Shown: positions 40,300-48,534 of the stretch, in pieces
Numbering within the stretch: the first letter of the stretch is position 1
How the letters are laid out: each line of letters opens with the position of its first letter
DNA from: Lachnospiraceae bacterium
GTDB lineage: Bacteria; Bacillota; Clostridia; Lachnospirales; Lachnospiraceae
Reading direction: 5' to 3'
Assembly (NCBI GenBank): GCA_017440575.1
Contig: JAFSGY010000033.1
Span: 1-48,534 of the forward strand
Length of the DNA stretch: 48,534 nt
Notes under the pieces: generated by a model
Database searches by the model: none
What the model was told of the DNA's origin: nothing
Seen by the model: the letters and a program-made list of their open reading frames with translations, nothing else
Translations under genes and position numbers: made by a program

Positions 40300-41592
40300 G
40301 TGAAGGAAAAGGAATTGATTGTCTATCGTAAGCTTAAGGAGGATAAGCTGCTTCGTGATATGGCATGGCTTATGGAGCATTACAAGGATGATTACTTTAA
40401 TTTAGAGGATAGAGAAGAGTTATTCTATGAATGTATACATAATATCTTAGAAAAGGCAGCGCATCATGGATTTTATGGAAATCTTTGGCACTGCTACCTT
40501 GCCAATCTCTTAGTAAATGATGAAAACTCTTATAGTCTTGCCTGTGAGATTAAGGGTGAGCCTGGTGGAACGCTGAGTGATGTAGCATTTCATGATTTTG
40601 CAATTATTAAGGAATTCTTAGACTATGATTTTTCCGGTATGGAAGAGACTTTTGGTAAGGATGTACTGACTTTCATTAGAGATTTTGAAGGAAATAAGGA
40701 AAAGAGTCATGTCTATAACAGAAGAATACGTGATTGTATCTGTGAAGTGGCAAGAGGAATTGGAACTGCGGATTCGGTAGAAGATATAAAGAAGATTATT
40801 ACCGAATTCTACGCGGCATATGGTGTAGGTAAGTTTGGATTAAATAAGTCTTTTAGAATCTCCCATCCCGAAGGAAAAGAGATGGAAGTTAAGGCAATTA
40901 AGAATATTGATCATGTAAAGCTGGAGGATTTGGTTGGGTATGAGATTCCAAAGCAGAAGCTGATTGCAAATACAGAGGCTTTTGTGCAGGGAAAGCCAGC
41001 CAATAACTGTCTGTTGTTTGGTGATGCGGGAACCGGTAAGTCATCCAGCATCAAGGGAATCATTAATAAATATTACGATCAGGGACTTCGTATGATTGAG
41101 GTGTATAAGCATCAGTTTCAGGATCTAAATGATGTGATTGCCCAGATTAAGAATAGAAACTATAAGTTTATTATCTACATGGATGATTTGAGTTTTGAAG
41201 AATTTGAAATCGAATATAAGTATTTGAAAGCTATTATTGAAGGTGGTTTAGAGGTAAAACCTGACAACGTGTTAATCTATGCGACCTCCAATAGAAGACA
41301 TCTGGTAAGAGAGAAGTATTCAGATAAGGAAGAAAGAAGAGATGATTTACATTCTTCTGATACGGTACAGGAGAAGCTGTCACTGGTTGCGAGATTTGGA
41401 GTGTCTATTTTCTTCTGTGCACCGGATAAGAAGGAATTCCAGAATATCGTTAAGGTTCTGGCAGAGAGAAATGATATTCATATGGCAGAGGATGAGTTGT
41501 TATTAGAGGCTAATAAGTGGGAGCTTGCCCATGGCGGATTGTCAGGTAGAACCGCACAACAGTTTATTGACTACCTATTAGGGAAGGGCTAA
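40300..41592 (+). CDS. DUF815 AAA+ ATPase
   Basis: 430 aa, start GTG 40300 with AGAAAGG upstream at long spacing. N-terminal helical half of unknown role; C-terminal AAA+ module with Walker A GDAGTGKSS (241-249) and Walker B FIIYMDDLSFEE, then TSNRRHLVRE (sensor 1) and an Arg-rich stretch. This is COG2607/DUF815, widespread but uncharacterised. It lies in one direction with pheA (33 nt upstream) and the ppx-ppk genes (25 nt downstream), so may share their transcript. Confidence 0.88.
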   Translation: MKEKELIVYRKLKEDKLLRDMAWLMEHYKDDYFNLEDREELFYECIHNILEKAAHHGFYGNLWHCYLANLLVNDENSYSLACEIKGEPGGTLSDVAFHDFAIIKEFLDYDFSGMEETFGKDVLTFIRDFEGNKEKSHVYNRRIRDCICEVARGIGTADSVEDIKKIITEFYAAYGVGKFGLNKSFRISHPEGKEMEVKAIKNIDHVKLEDLVGYEIPKQKLIANTEAFVQGKPANNCLLFGDAGTGKSSSIKGIINKYYDQGLRMIEVYKHQFQDLNDVIAQIKNRNYKFIIYMDDLSFEEFEIEYKYLKAIIEGGLEVKPDNVLIYATSNRRHLVREKYSDKEERRDDLHSSDTVQEKLSLVARFGVSIFFCAPDKKEFQNIVKVLAERNDIHMAEDELLLEANKWELAHGGLSGRTAQQFIDYLLGKG

Positions 41593-41617
41593 GCGAAGAT
41601 AATAAAGGGGTGATGAC

Positions 41618-43165
41618 ATGGCATATAAGACATTTGCGGCAATTGATGTTGGTTCTTATGAGCTGGCAATGAAGGTATTTGAGATTTCATCCAAGAATGG
41701 AATTAGAGAGATTGATTACATCAGACACAGAATCGAATTGGGGACCGATTCTTATCTGACGGGTAAGCTTACAAATGAACGTATGGATGAGCTGTGCCGA
41801 ATCTTACGAGAGTATACGGATATTATGAAGGCATACAGGGTAGAGGATTATAAGGCCTATGGAACAAGTGCAATCCGCGAAACGAAGAATGCACTGATTT
41901 TGTTAGACCAGATTCATGCACGTACGGGTATTCGTATTGAAGTATTGAGTAATTCGGAACAGAGATTTTTGGATTATAAATCGGTTGCATCCAAGGGATT
42001 GGCATTTCAGAAGGTTATTGAAAAGGGAACTGCTTTCATTGATATTGGAGGAGGCAGTATGCAGGTGTCTCTTTTTGATAAGGACAGTCTCGTGACGACG
42101 CAGAATATTCGCCCGGGTGTTTTGCGAATGAGAGAAGAGTTGGGAAGGTTGTCATATCGTACTTATCAGTTAGAGGAGCTGGTAGATGAGTTGATTGGTG
42201 ACAGTATTCGCAGCTTCCGCGATAATTTTGTTGGTAATCGTGAGATTAAAAATATCATTTTAGTAGATGATTATGTGTCATTGATTTTGCAGAAAGGAAT
42301 TTTGGAATCTGGTAAAAAGGGACAGGTGGATGCAGAGGTATTTCTGGATTTCGTAGGTGATTTAAAACAGAAAAAATCACAGGAAATTGCAAGTGTTTTG
42401 GGAATACCAGAGGAGAATACTTCCCTTGTATATCTGTCTGCATTGATGCTTCGTAATATGATAAGAACCTTAGGAGTTGAGATGATATGGGCTCCGGGTG
42501 TATCGCTTTGTGATGGTATGGCATATGAATATGCAGAAAAGAACAGGCTTTTGACCGTTACTCATAATTTTGAACAGGATATTCTTGCCTGTGCATGGGA
42601 TATAAACAGAAGATATCAGTGTGATGAACGTAAGGCACAGGAGAGAGCAATGATTGCATTGAATCTGTTTGATCATATGAAAAAGGCACATGGACTTTCC
42701 AAACGCGATAGACTATTATTACAGCTTGCAGCTATCCTAAGTGAATGTGGTAAGTATATCAGTCTTACCAGTGTTGGAGACAGCTCTTATAATATTGTTA
42801 TGGCAACAGAAATGATAGGTTTATCTCATTTGGAGAGAGAAATTGTTGCTAATGTTGTAAAATATGTAAGAGTGCCATTTGAATATTATGATATATTAGG
42901 CAGAACCACGACCTTGGATAAAGGCTCTTATCTGAAGATTGCCAAGCTGACAGCCATGCTTCGTCTGGTAAATGCACTGGATATCAGCCATAAACAGAAG
43001 TTTGAGCATGTTAAGGTAGTATGGAAGGAAGATATCGTAACCATAACAGTGGAAACGAATTCTGATATGACTTTGGAGCTTGGATTCTTTGAGCAGAAGG
43101 CTGGCTTTTTTGAAGAGGTATTTAATATTAAGCCGGTTATCAGACAGAAGAAGAGTAATATATAA
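41618..43165 (+). CDS. Ppx/GppA-family exopolyphosphatase
   Basis: 515 aa. N-terminal actin-like phosphatase fold with AIDVGSYELAMKVFEI, YGTSAIRE and the phosphate-binding FIDIGGGSMQVS; the C-terminal third is an HD-type helical domain (about 320-500). Family members cleave terminal phosphate from polyphosphate or pppGpp. It precedes polyphosphate kinase by 17 nt, so the pair builds and breaks down polyphosphate. AAAGGGGTG site upstream. Confidence 0.88.
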   Translation: MAYKTFAAIDVGSYELAMKVFEISSKNGIREIDYIRHRIELGTDSYLTGKLTNERMDELCRILREYTDIMKAYRVEDYKAYGTSAIRETKNALILLDQIHARTGIRIEVLSNSEQRFLDYKSVASKGLAFQKVIEKGTAFIDIGGGSMQVSLFDKDSLVTTQNIRPGVLRMREELGRLSYRTYQLEELVDELIGDSIRSFRDNFVGNREIKNIILVDDYVSLILQKGILESGKKGQVDAEVFLDFVGDLKQKKSQEIASVLGIPEENTSLVYLSALMLRNMIRTLGVEMIWAPGVSLCDGMAYEYAEKNRLLTVTHNFEQDILACAWDINRRYQCDERKAQERAMIALNLFDHMKKAHGLSKRDRLLLQLAAILSECGKYISLTSVGDSSYNIVMATEMIGLSHLEREIVANVVKYVRVPFEYYDILGRTTTLDKGSYLKIAKLTAMLRLVNALDISHKQKFEHVKVVWKEDIVTITVETNSDMTLELGFFEQKAGFFEEVFNIKPVIRQKKSNI

Positions 43166-43182
43166 AAGGGGGAAGAAATCAA

Positions 43183-45363
43183 ATGAAGGTAGATTACAGT
43201 AAATCAGAATATTATTATAATCGTGAGCTTAGCTGGGTTGCTTTTAATCATCGCATTTTAGGGGAAGCAAGAGATAAGACGATTCCTCTTTTTGAGCGTT
43301 TGAAATTTTTAAGCATTACGGCATCGAATCTGGATGAATTTTTCATGGTACGAGTGGCATCTTTGAAGGATATGGTAAATGCTGAATATACAAAGAAGGA
43401 TATTGCAGGCATGACACCAATAGAGCAGCTAGAAGCGGTAAATCAGGCTACTCACGAATTGGTAAATATGCAGTATTCCACATATAACCGTTCTTTGCTT
43501 CCACTTTTGTCCCAGAATGGCTTGAAGATTATTGAGAAGCATGAGGAGCTGGAAGAGGCAGATAAACAGTTTGTAGACCGCTATTTTCAGGATAATGTCT
43601 ATCCGGTATTAACGCCGATGGCAGTGGATTCCTCCAGACCTTTTCCACTGATTCGTAATAAGTCACTGAATCTTGGGGCGTTGGTTTCCAGAAAGGAAGA
43701 AGGTAAGGGAGGATTAAAAAAGCATTTATTTCATAAAAAATCAAATGCCAACAAGGAATTGGAATTTGCAACCGTTCAGGTACCAAGCGTGATTCCAAGA
43801 ATTGTACAGCTTCCAGAGGATAAGGATGGAACAAAGAGAGTCATTCTCTTAGAGCAGATTATCGAGAGAAATATGGATAAGCTGTTTCTGAATTATAATA
43901 TTGAATGTGTGTATCCGTTTCGAATTATGAGAAATGCTGACCTTTCTATTGAGGAAGATGATGCGGCTGACTTGCTAAAAGAAATCGAGAAGCAGCTGAA
44001 AAAGAGACAATGGGGACAGGCAATTCGATTAGAGGTAGAGGATGGCATCGACAAGAAACTATTAGCAATTATTCAAAAAGAGCTGGAGATAGAAGAGAAG
44101 GATATCTATGATATTCAGGGTCCGTTAGACCTTACCTTTTTAATGAAAATGTACGGTCTTGAAGGATTTGAACATTTGAAGAATAAGCCGTATACGCCAC
44201 AGCCGGTGGCTAATCTTGCTCAGGGAGCCAATATCTTTGAGGAGATTAGCAAGAGAGATATTTTGTTACATCACCCATATGAGGTATTCACTCCAGTGGT
44301 TGATTTTATTAAGCAGGCTTCGCGCGACCCGCAGGTTCTTGCAATTAAGCAGACTTTATACCGTGTCAGTGGTAATTCGCCAATTATTGCAGCACTTGCA
44401 CAGGCGGCAGAGAATGGTAAACAGGTAACGGTTCTTGTAGAATTGAAGGCACGCTTTGATGAAGAAAATAATATTGTATGGGCAAAGAAGCTGGAACAGG
44501 CAGGCTGCCATGTTATTTATGGACTTGTAGGTCTGAAAACGCACTGCAAGATTACACTTGTGGTTAGAAAAGAAGAAGAGGGTATAAGACGTTATGTTCA
44601 TCTTGGAACAGGTAATTATAATGACCAGACAGCGAAATTATACACAGACCTTGGCCTTTTGACCTGTAATGAAGCAATCGGAGAGGATGCAACAGCGGTA
44701 TTTAATATGCTGTCAGGATATTCTGAGCCGCTTGGTTGGAATCATCTTGCAGTAGCACCAATCTGGTTAAAAGAGAAGTTCCTCTATCTGATTAACAGGG
44801 AAAAGGAAAATGCAAAGCAGAATCGTCCTGCAAGAATCGTAGCAAAGATGAATTCCTTATGTGACCCTGATGTAATCAAGGCATTGTATGAGGCGGCAGC
44901 AGCTGGTGTTAAGATTGAACTTATTGTACGAGGAATCTGTTGTTTGAAGACTGGGGTTGAGGGAACGAATGACAATATTTCCGTACGTTCTATTGTGGGT
45001 AATTTCTTAGAGCATGCTAGAATCTTCTATTTTGAAAATGCAGGAAAATCAGAGCTGTACATGGGTAGTGCAGACTGGATGCCAAGAAATCTGGAGCGAA
45101 GAGTTGAGATTTTGTTCCCGATATTGAATCCGGAATTACAGGAGAAGGTATGGCATGTCTTAGATGTACAATTAAGAGATACAATGAAGGCTCAGATATT
45201 GCAACCTGACGGAACTTATGATAAGGTTGACAGGAGAGGCAAAGACCAGTACATAGCGCAGGAAGAATTCTGCAAGGAATATGTGCAGGCGGTAGCAGCT
45301 CAGGAGAAGGAAGAGAAGCAGTCAAGAACTTTTATTCCTGAGACTCATATAGAAAGTGTTTAG
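43183..45363 (+). CDS. ppk1: polyphosphate kinase
   Basis: 726 aa. Reversibly polymerises ATP gamma-phosphate into polyphosphate. N-terminal domain YYYNRELSWVAFNHRILGEA and FLSITASNLDEFFMVRVASL; the catalytic HKD-like domains hold H454 (GLKTHCKITLV), the residue phosphorylated in E. coli PPK1, and H611 (FLEHARIFYFEN). Also RYVHLGTGNYND and SADWMPRNLERR. GGGGG site about 9 nt upstream. Operon partner of the Ppx/GppA gene. Confidence 0.96.
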   Translation: MKVDYSKSEYYYNRELSWVAFNHRILGEARDKTIPLFERLKFLSITASNLDEFFMVRVASLKDMVNAEYTKKDIAGMTPIEQLEAVNQATHELVNMQYSTYNRSLLPLLSQNGLKIIEKHEELEEADKQFVDRYFQDNVYPVLTPMAVDSSRPFPLIRNKSLNLGALVSRKEEGKGGLKKHLFHKKSNANKELEFATVQVPSVIPRIVQLPEDKDGTKRVILLEQIIERNMDKLFLNYNIECVYPFRIMRNADLSIEEDDAADLLKEIEKQLKKRQWGQAIRLEVEDGIDKKLLAIIQKELEIEEKDIYDIQGPLDLTFLMKMYGLEGFEHLKNKPYTPQPVANLAQGANIFEEISKRDILLHHPYEVFTPVVDFIKQASRDPQVLAIKQTLYRVSGNSPIIAALAQAAENGKQVTVLVELKARFDEENNIVWAKKLEQAGCHVIYGLVGLKTHCKITLVVRKEEEGIRRYVHLGTGNYNDQTAKLYTDLGLLTCNEAIGEDATAVFNMLSGYSEPLGWNHLAVAPIWLKEKFLYLINREKENAKQNRPARIVAKMNSLCDPDVIKALYEAAAAGVKIELIVRGICCLKTGVEGTNDNISVRSIVGNFLEHARIFYFENAGKSELYMGSADWMPRNLERRVEILFPILNPELQEKVWHVLDVQLRDTMKAQILQPDGTYDKVDRRGKDQYIAQEEFCKEYVQAVAAQEKEEKQSRTFIPETHIESV

Positions 45364-45373
45364 GTTATTTAGT

Positions 45374-45970
45374 ATGGTTAGAGTTATTTTGGCTTCCGGT
45401 TCACCAAGAAGAAAAGAGCTTTTAGAGCAGGTAGGTGTTTCATTTGAAATCTCAGTGGCAGATGGTGAAGAAATCATTACCAGAAAGCTTCCATGGGAAA
45501 TTGTGGAGGAATTATCACTGCAAAAGGCAACAGAGGTGGCAAAGCGCTACGAAGTGGAAACGGGAGTGGCAGAACAGACTGTAGTCATAGGAGCAGATAC
45601 GATTGTTGCCTATGGAGAAGAAATCATGGGCAAGCCAAAGAGTGAAGAAATGGCAAAGGAAATGCTTCGCAAGCTGCAGGATGGTTCACATCAGGTGTAC
45701 ACGGGTGTGACTCTTATTATCATGACAGCAGAGGGAAGACAGGTTGTAACCTTTCATGAAAAAACAGATGTCGTGATGTATCCGATGTCAGAAGCACAGA
45801 TAGAGGCATATGTAGCAACAAAGGAACCAATGGATAAAGCAGGTAGTTATGCGATCCAGGGCAAGTGCGCTGCATATGTAAAGGGAATCTGTGGTGATTA
45901 TAATAATGTGGTAGGTTTACCGGTTGCAAAATTAATGCAGGAGCTTTTTAAGCTCGGAATAATGTTATAG
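45374..45970 (+). CDS. maf: Maf-family nucleotide pyrophosphatase
   Basis: 198 aa. Hydrolyses non-canonical or dNTP nucleotides (house-cleaning). Signature LASGSPRRKELL at the start, IGADTIVAYGEEIMGKPKS and DKAGSYAIQGKCAAYV: the Maf active-site set. ATG 45374 (MVRVILASGSPRR) fits the family better than GTG 45356, which would overlap ppk1 by 8 nt. Last recognised enzyme of the operon, then two unknown genes. Confidence 0.9.
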   Translation: MVRVILASGSPRRKELLEQVGVSFEISVADGEEIITRKLPWEIVEELSLQKATEVAKRYEVETGVAEQTVVIGADTIVAYGEEIMGKPKSEEMAKEMLRKLQDGSHQVYTGVTLIIMTAEGRQVVTFHEKTDVVMYPMSEAQIEAYVATKEPMDKAGSYAIQGKCAAYVKGICGDYNNVVGLPVAKLMQELFKLGIML

Positions 45971-45990
45971 GAAAGGATAGGGATTAGTCT

Positions 45991-46254
45991 ATGCATGAAT
46001 ATGATGAAGCAGTATTAAAGTGTTTTGTGAAGAATCAGTTACAATTGTTACCGGAGAAGGTGGCTGACAACATTGATGAAGCAGAGGCATTTTTAGAGGA
46101 ATGTATGGCAGTAGTTGTGGATTCTCTCGATGAAGTATGGGAGTACTTCGATGAGGAAGGTATTGATCTGGAAGGTCAGGACAAGGAAGCTATTGCAGAG
46201 GCTCCAGAGGTATTTGATATCGGAGATGGAAGATATCTGATCGTGGAGAGCTAA
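45991..46254 (+). CDS. acidic protein of unknown function, 87 aa
   Basis: Very acidic (about one third Asp/Glu), helical, no motifs I recognise; ends with VFDIGDGRYLIVES. A good initiation context (GATAGGG) and its place 20 nt after maf and 31 nt before the 701-aa gene indicate a real gene in the same transcript. Probably small and family-restricted; function not known. Confidence 0.7.
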   Translation: MHEYDEAVLKCFVKNQLQLLPEKVADNIDEAEAFLEECMAVVVDSLDEVWEYFDEEGIDLEGQDKEAIAEAPEVFDIGDGRYLIVES

Positions 46255-46285
46255 AAATTATAGAACAGGATAAGGGTAAGGTTAA

Positions 46286-48391
46286 GTGGAAAGAGAATCA
46301 AATGTAACAGTATGGCAGCTTGGATTATTTGACGGCTTTGACAAAGACGTTATGGTAATGCAGCGTGACGAAGAAGAAGTATTTGATGGTGCGATTCATG
46401 TATTTTTTGAGAAGGAATATTATGACGCTTATGTAAGCAAGGCAAAAAAGTATAGCGAGCACCGCTATGCATATCATGAGGATAAGCTTGGAGAGGTCAT
46501 TTATCAGATTTTTGATGAAGAGATTCCGGAAATGGTATTTCATGTAACAACACAGCCGGATGTATCTAAGAGCACGCTGTGCGAAGAGAAGTATATTTCT
46601 GTAGAAGATTTGATGGGACTTCATGATGTAGTAGAGAATTATCACTATATGTATACAGCTTCCATCGAAAGAATGTCTAAGGAGGAAGCAGTAGCAAAGC
46701 TTTGGACAAAGAATGTTTTCATTATAGGAAATCTTCCTGACTTTAGAAAGGTGAATACGGAGGAGAAGCAGACAATCGAGCTTATGACCATGAAGCGCAA
46801 GGCAGATGGAAGTGCGCCTTCAGCAGACGATTTTGATTATGAGTCTTTGAAGGTATTCTTAACAGCCGGAAGTGCTATGCGTTTTAATCCGGATAAGAAG
46901 CCGATTAATCGTTATAAGCTGTCTTTATTGTCACAGTTTGTTAAGGGACGTTTTCAGGTAGTAATAGAGCCACATCGTAATTATTATCTGGAGTTCGATC
47001 CGGCAACGATTGATATTTCAGAGCATTATCAGCCAATTTCATGGAATGAGGAGAAGGTTAAGGAGAGAATCAAATCATACCTTGATATGGAAGAGGTATT
47101 TATTCTTTTGGCTCCAAATCTTAGTGATTATAGAAGCTGTAAGGGAATCCCATTATTTGTAAGACCGGATGCGGGTAATGTGATGATGTATCTGTTTGAA
47201 AAGTATACAGATGCCATGAATTATTGTCTGTTAAATCCTGCAATTCTTCCAGTATTAGATGGTACATATCCAATCGGTGTTCTGAATAAAAATGATAAGA
47301 TGACGAGTCTGAAAACAGTGCTTGCCATTGCAGCCAATATGGGTGTAACTGGAATTAATCTGGATATGGAAACAGAAAATGCAATTGGAAGTAAGATGCC
47401 ATTCTTTGTAGAGTCTGCGCAGATGGAAACAGAGCTTGAAAAGATTTTTACACCAGAGGAATGTGCAAGAGTAAAGGTTGAAAAGGATGGAAATATAGGA
47501 TTCCGTTTTGAACCGATTTCATTTGCAGATACTAGAAATATATATAATGTCAGTGAGGAAAGACAAGCAGAACTAAAGAAGCACTTGGATACTGATAATG
47601 ATATGGGTGTAGCATATATGGCTGGCTGTACTTTGCCGGAAATGCTTGTAATGCTTCGTGAGGCAGGACAGCGTTTCGACGCAGCAAGAAATGAGCAGAA
47701 GCAGGAAGAGATCAAGAAGTATAACGTATTGATGAACCTGATGACCATTCCATTAACAGAAGAGCTTTGTGAGAAGCCTTATGTATATACGTTACGTGGT
47801 GAGGATGGAGAGTTCACACTTCGTAATAACATTGGCTATCTTATCGTTACCAACCGTTTTGAAAGCGGTAGAAACGGTGAAGGCAGACTGATGCCGGTAA
47901 GCGTTGCGAATGAACAGTTCATGTCTAAGCTGTTAGAAGCAAGCAAGGTGGTTGCAATTACGGATGGACCGGGACTTCTTGCATTAGCAGATGTTCGTCT
48001 TATGATAGAGGTTGCTAAGCAGAAGAAAAAGAATGAGCCGTTAAAAGAAGAGTTAATGATTTATCTGACTCAGGGCTTGAATCTTTCTTATCAGAAAGCG
48101 CTATACTATTATAGAAGATTAAAGACAGATAACAGTATCTTCGTAGAATTTACTTCCTGTGTACGTAACGGAGAGTATTCTTCTGTAGGTATGGTTACGG
48201 TAGAAGGCTATACAGCAAAGAAGCTTGCGGATGAAAAGGGATTAAATCCTTTACAGGCATACGATATGCTGTTACAGCTGAAAGAGAATCCAAAGGCGCT
48301 TAAGGAGAATAAGGCTGTTGAAATGGAGACCAAAACGGCTGAAGTTTCCGCAGAAAAGAAGTCCTTCTTTGGAAGATTGTTTAAGAAATAA
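46286..48391 (+). CDS. large protein of unknown function, 701 aa
   Basis: Start GTG 46286 after GGTAAGG. Cytosolic, no signal or membrane segment. I see no catalytic motif. The middle (about 288-375) contains GIPLFVRPDAGNVMMYLFEK and GVTGINLDMETENAIGSKMPFFVE, faintly like an SseB-type domain. A helical region (about 440-475) and a long C-terminal part follow. The C-terminus is a Lys/Glu-rich tail (AEVSAEKKSFFGRLFKK) that looks like a short amphipathic membrane- or protein-binding peptide. Coupled to the acidic 87-aa gene; function unknown. Confidence 0.8.
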   Translation: MERESNVTVWQLGLFDGFDKDVMVMQRDEEEVFDGAIHVFFEKEYYDAYVSKAKKYSEHRYAYHEDKLGEVIYQIFDEEIPEMVFHVTTQPDVSKSTLCEEKYISVEDLMGLHDVVENYHYMYTASIERMSKEEAVAKLWTKNVFIIGNLPDFRKVNTEEKQTIELMTMKRKADGSAPSADDFDYESLKVFLTAGSAMRFNPDKKPINRYKLSLLSQFVKGRFQVVIEPHRNYYLEFDPATIDISEHYQPISWNEEKVKERIKSYLDMEEVFILLAPNLSDYRSCKGIPLFVRPDAGNVMMYLFEKYTDAMNYCLLNPAILPVLDGTYPIGVLNKNDKMTSLKTVLAIAANMGVTGINLDMETENAIGSKMPFFVESAQMETELEKIFTPEECARVKVEKDGNIGFRFEPISFADTRNIYNVSEERQAELKKHLDTDNDMGVAYMAGCTLPEMLVMLREAGQRFDAARNEQKQEEIKKYNVLMNLMTIPLTEELCEKPYVYTLRGEDGEFTLRNNIGYLIVTNRFESGRNGEGRLMPVSVANEQFMSKLLEASKVVAITDGPGLLALADVRLMIEVAKQKKKNEPLKEELMIYLTQGLNLSYQKALYYYRRLKTDNSIFVEFTSCVRNGEYSSVGMVTVEGYTAKKLADEKGLNPLQAYDMLLQLKENPKALKENKAVEMETKTAEVSAEKKSFFGRLFKK

Positions 48392-48398
48392 GCAAAAA

Positions 48399-48437
48399 GG
48401 GGCTGTGAAAAAAGCACTCAGCGCAAAAGCAGTCCCT
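48399..48437 (+). repeat. hairpin after the 701-aa gene
   Basis: AGGGGCTG and CAGTCCCT can pair with one G-T around a 23-nt loop. No U-run. It lies just before the true terminator. Confidence 0.35.
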
Positions 48438-48448
48438 AGCTAATAATC

Positions 48449-48490
48449 GAGATAGATATCTTGGATGTTCAAGATACCTATCTCTTTTTT
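48449..48490 (+). terminator. terminator of the ppk1/maf transcript
   Basis: GAGATAG-A-TATCTTG and CAAGATA-C-CTATCTC around GATGTT, followed by six T. Confidence 0.9.
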
Positions 48491-48534
48491 AGAAAGGTGC
48501 CTTTTTACATCATATATAAGATACTGAAACATTA

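Overview
The window is a low-GC, gene-dense stretch of a Gram-positive anaerobe, most likely a gut Lachnospiraceae (Clostridia). The evidence is: the dgt-dnaG-rpoD-trmK-Nif3 order, an A-type RNase P RNA, several protein types common in that family (DUF3810, DUF2974, COG0523/CobW with a His-rich insert, DUF815 ATPase), strong AAGGAGG ribosome-binding sites and TTGACA/TATAAT promoters. The pectin-sugar (hexuronate) operon fits a plant-fibre degrader such as a Lachnospira/[Eubacterium] eligens or Roseburia relative; the species is inference.

Layout. 1-4.2 kb: hflX behind a structured leader, then a DUF3810 membrane metalloprotease-like gene coupled to a DUF2974 hydrolase. 4.2-11.8 kb: a divergent LacI-type regulator and the hexuronate genes uxaB, uxaA, kdgK, a KduD-like SDR and eda (aldolase fused to a VOC domain). 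Together these turn tagaturonate through altronate and KDG to KDPG and then pyruvate plus glyceraldehyde-3-phosphate. uxaC and a transporter are not here. A 120-nt highly folded sequence lies between the SDR gene and eda. 11.9-13.8 kb: HIT protein, an HPr-like protein lacking the active-site His but keeping the regulatory Ser (Crh-like), and a broken radical-SAM gene.

14.0-19.6 kb: a 5.6-kb integrative element inserted into the 3' end of a tRNA-Leu. It has 20-bp att repeats, arm-type TTGGGAACA repeats at both ends, an XRE regulator, an unrecognised 293-aa protein, two or three small ORFs, several long palindromes and multi-branched structures, a second tyrosine recombinase and a terminal integrase. 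I see no relaxase, replication, resistance or phage structural gene, so its way of life is open. It is followed by two identical tRNA-Leu(AAG) genes and a divergent tRNA-Leu(CAG).

20.2-30.5 kb: a lipoprotein, the macromolecular-synthesis cluster dgt-dnaG-rpoD-trmK-Nif3-nucleoside kinase, RNase P RNA, an exported trypsin-like protease and a GNAT acetyltransferase. 30.6-34.2 kb: a carbohydrate-binding-like protein, dCMP deaminase-like protein and two G3E/CobW GTPases, one with a Cys/His-rich metal-binding insert and one fused to a DUF1980-like domain, suggesting metal (probably zinc) handling. 34.2-37.5 kb: pyrB-pyrI on the minus strand behind a leader peptide and intrinsic terminator arranged like the enterobacterial pyrBI attenuator, then an M14 carboxypeptidase and a PH-like protein. 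37.5-48.5 kb: two minus-strand membrane-associated genes, then pheA, a DUF815 AAA ATPase, Ppx/GppA, polyphosphate kinase, Maf, and two proteins of unknown function.

Best candidates for something new are the pyrBI-type attenuator in a Firmicute-like genome, the pseudoknotted 120-nt RNA before eda, a family of covarying hairpin repeats (310, 8688, 28526, with a second type at 39089 and 29094), and the compact tRNA-integrated element with two tyrosine recombinases and no recognised transfer genes.
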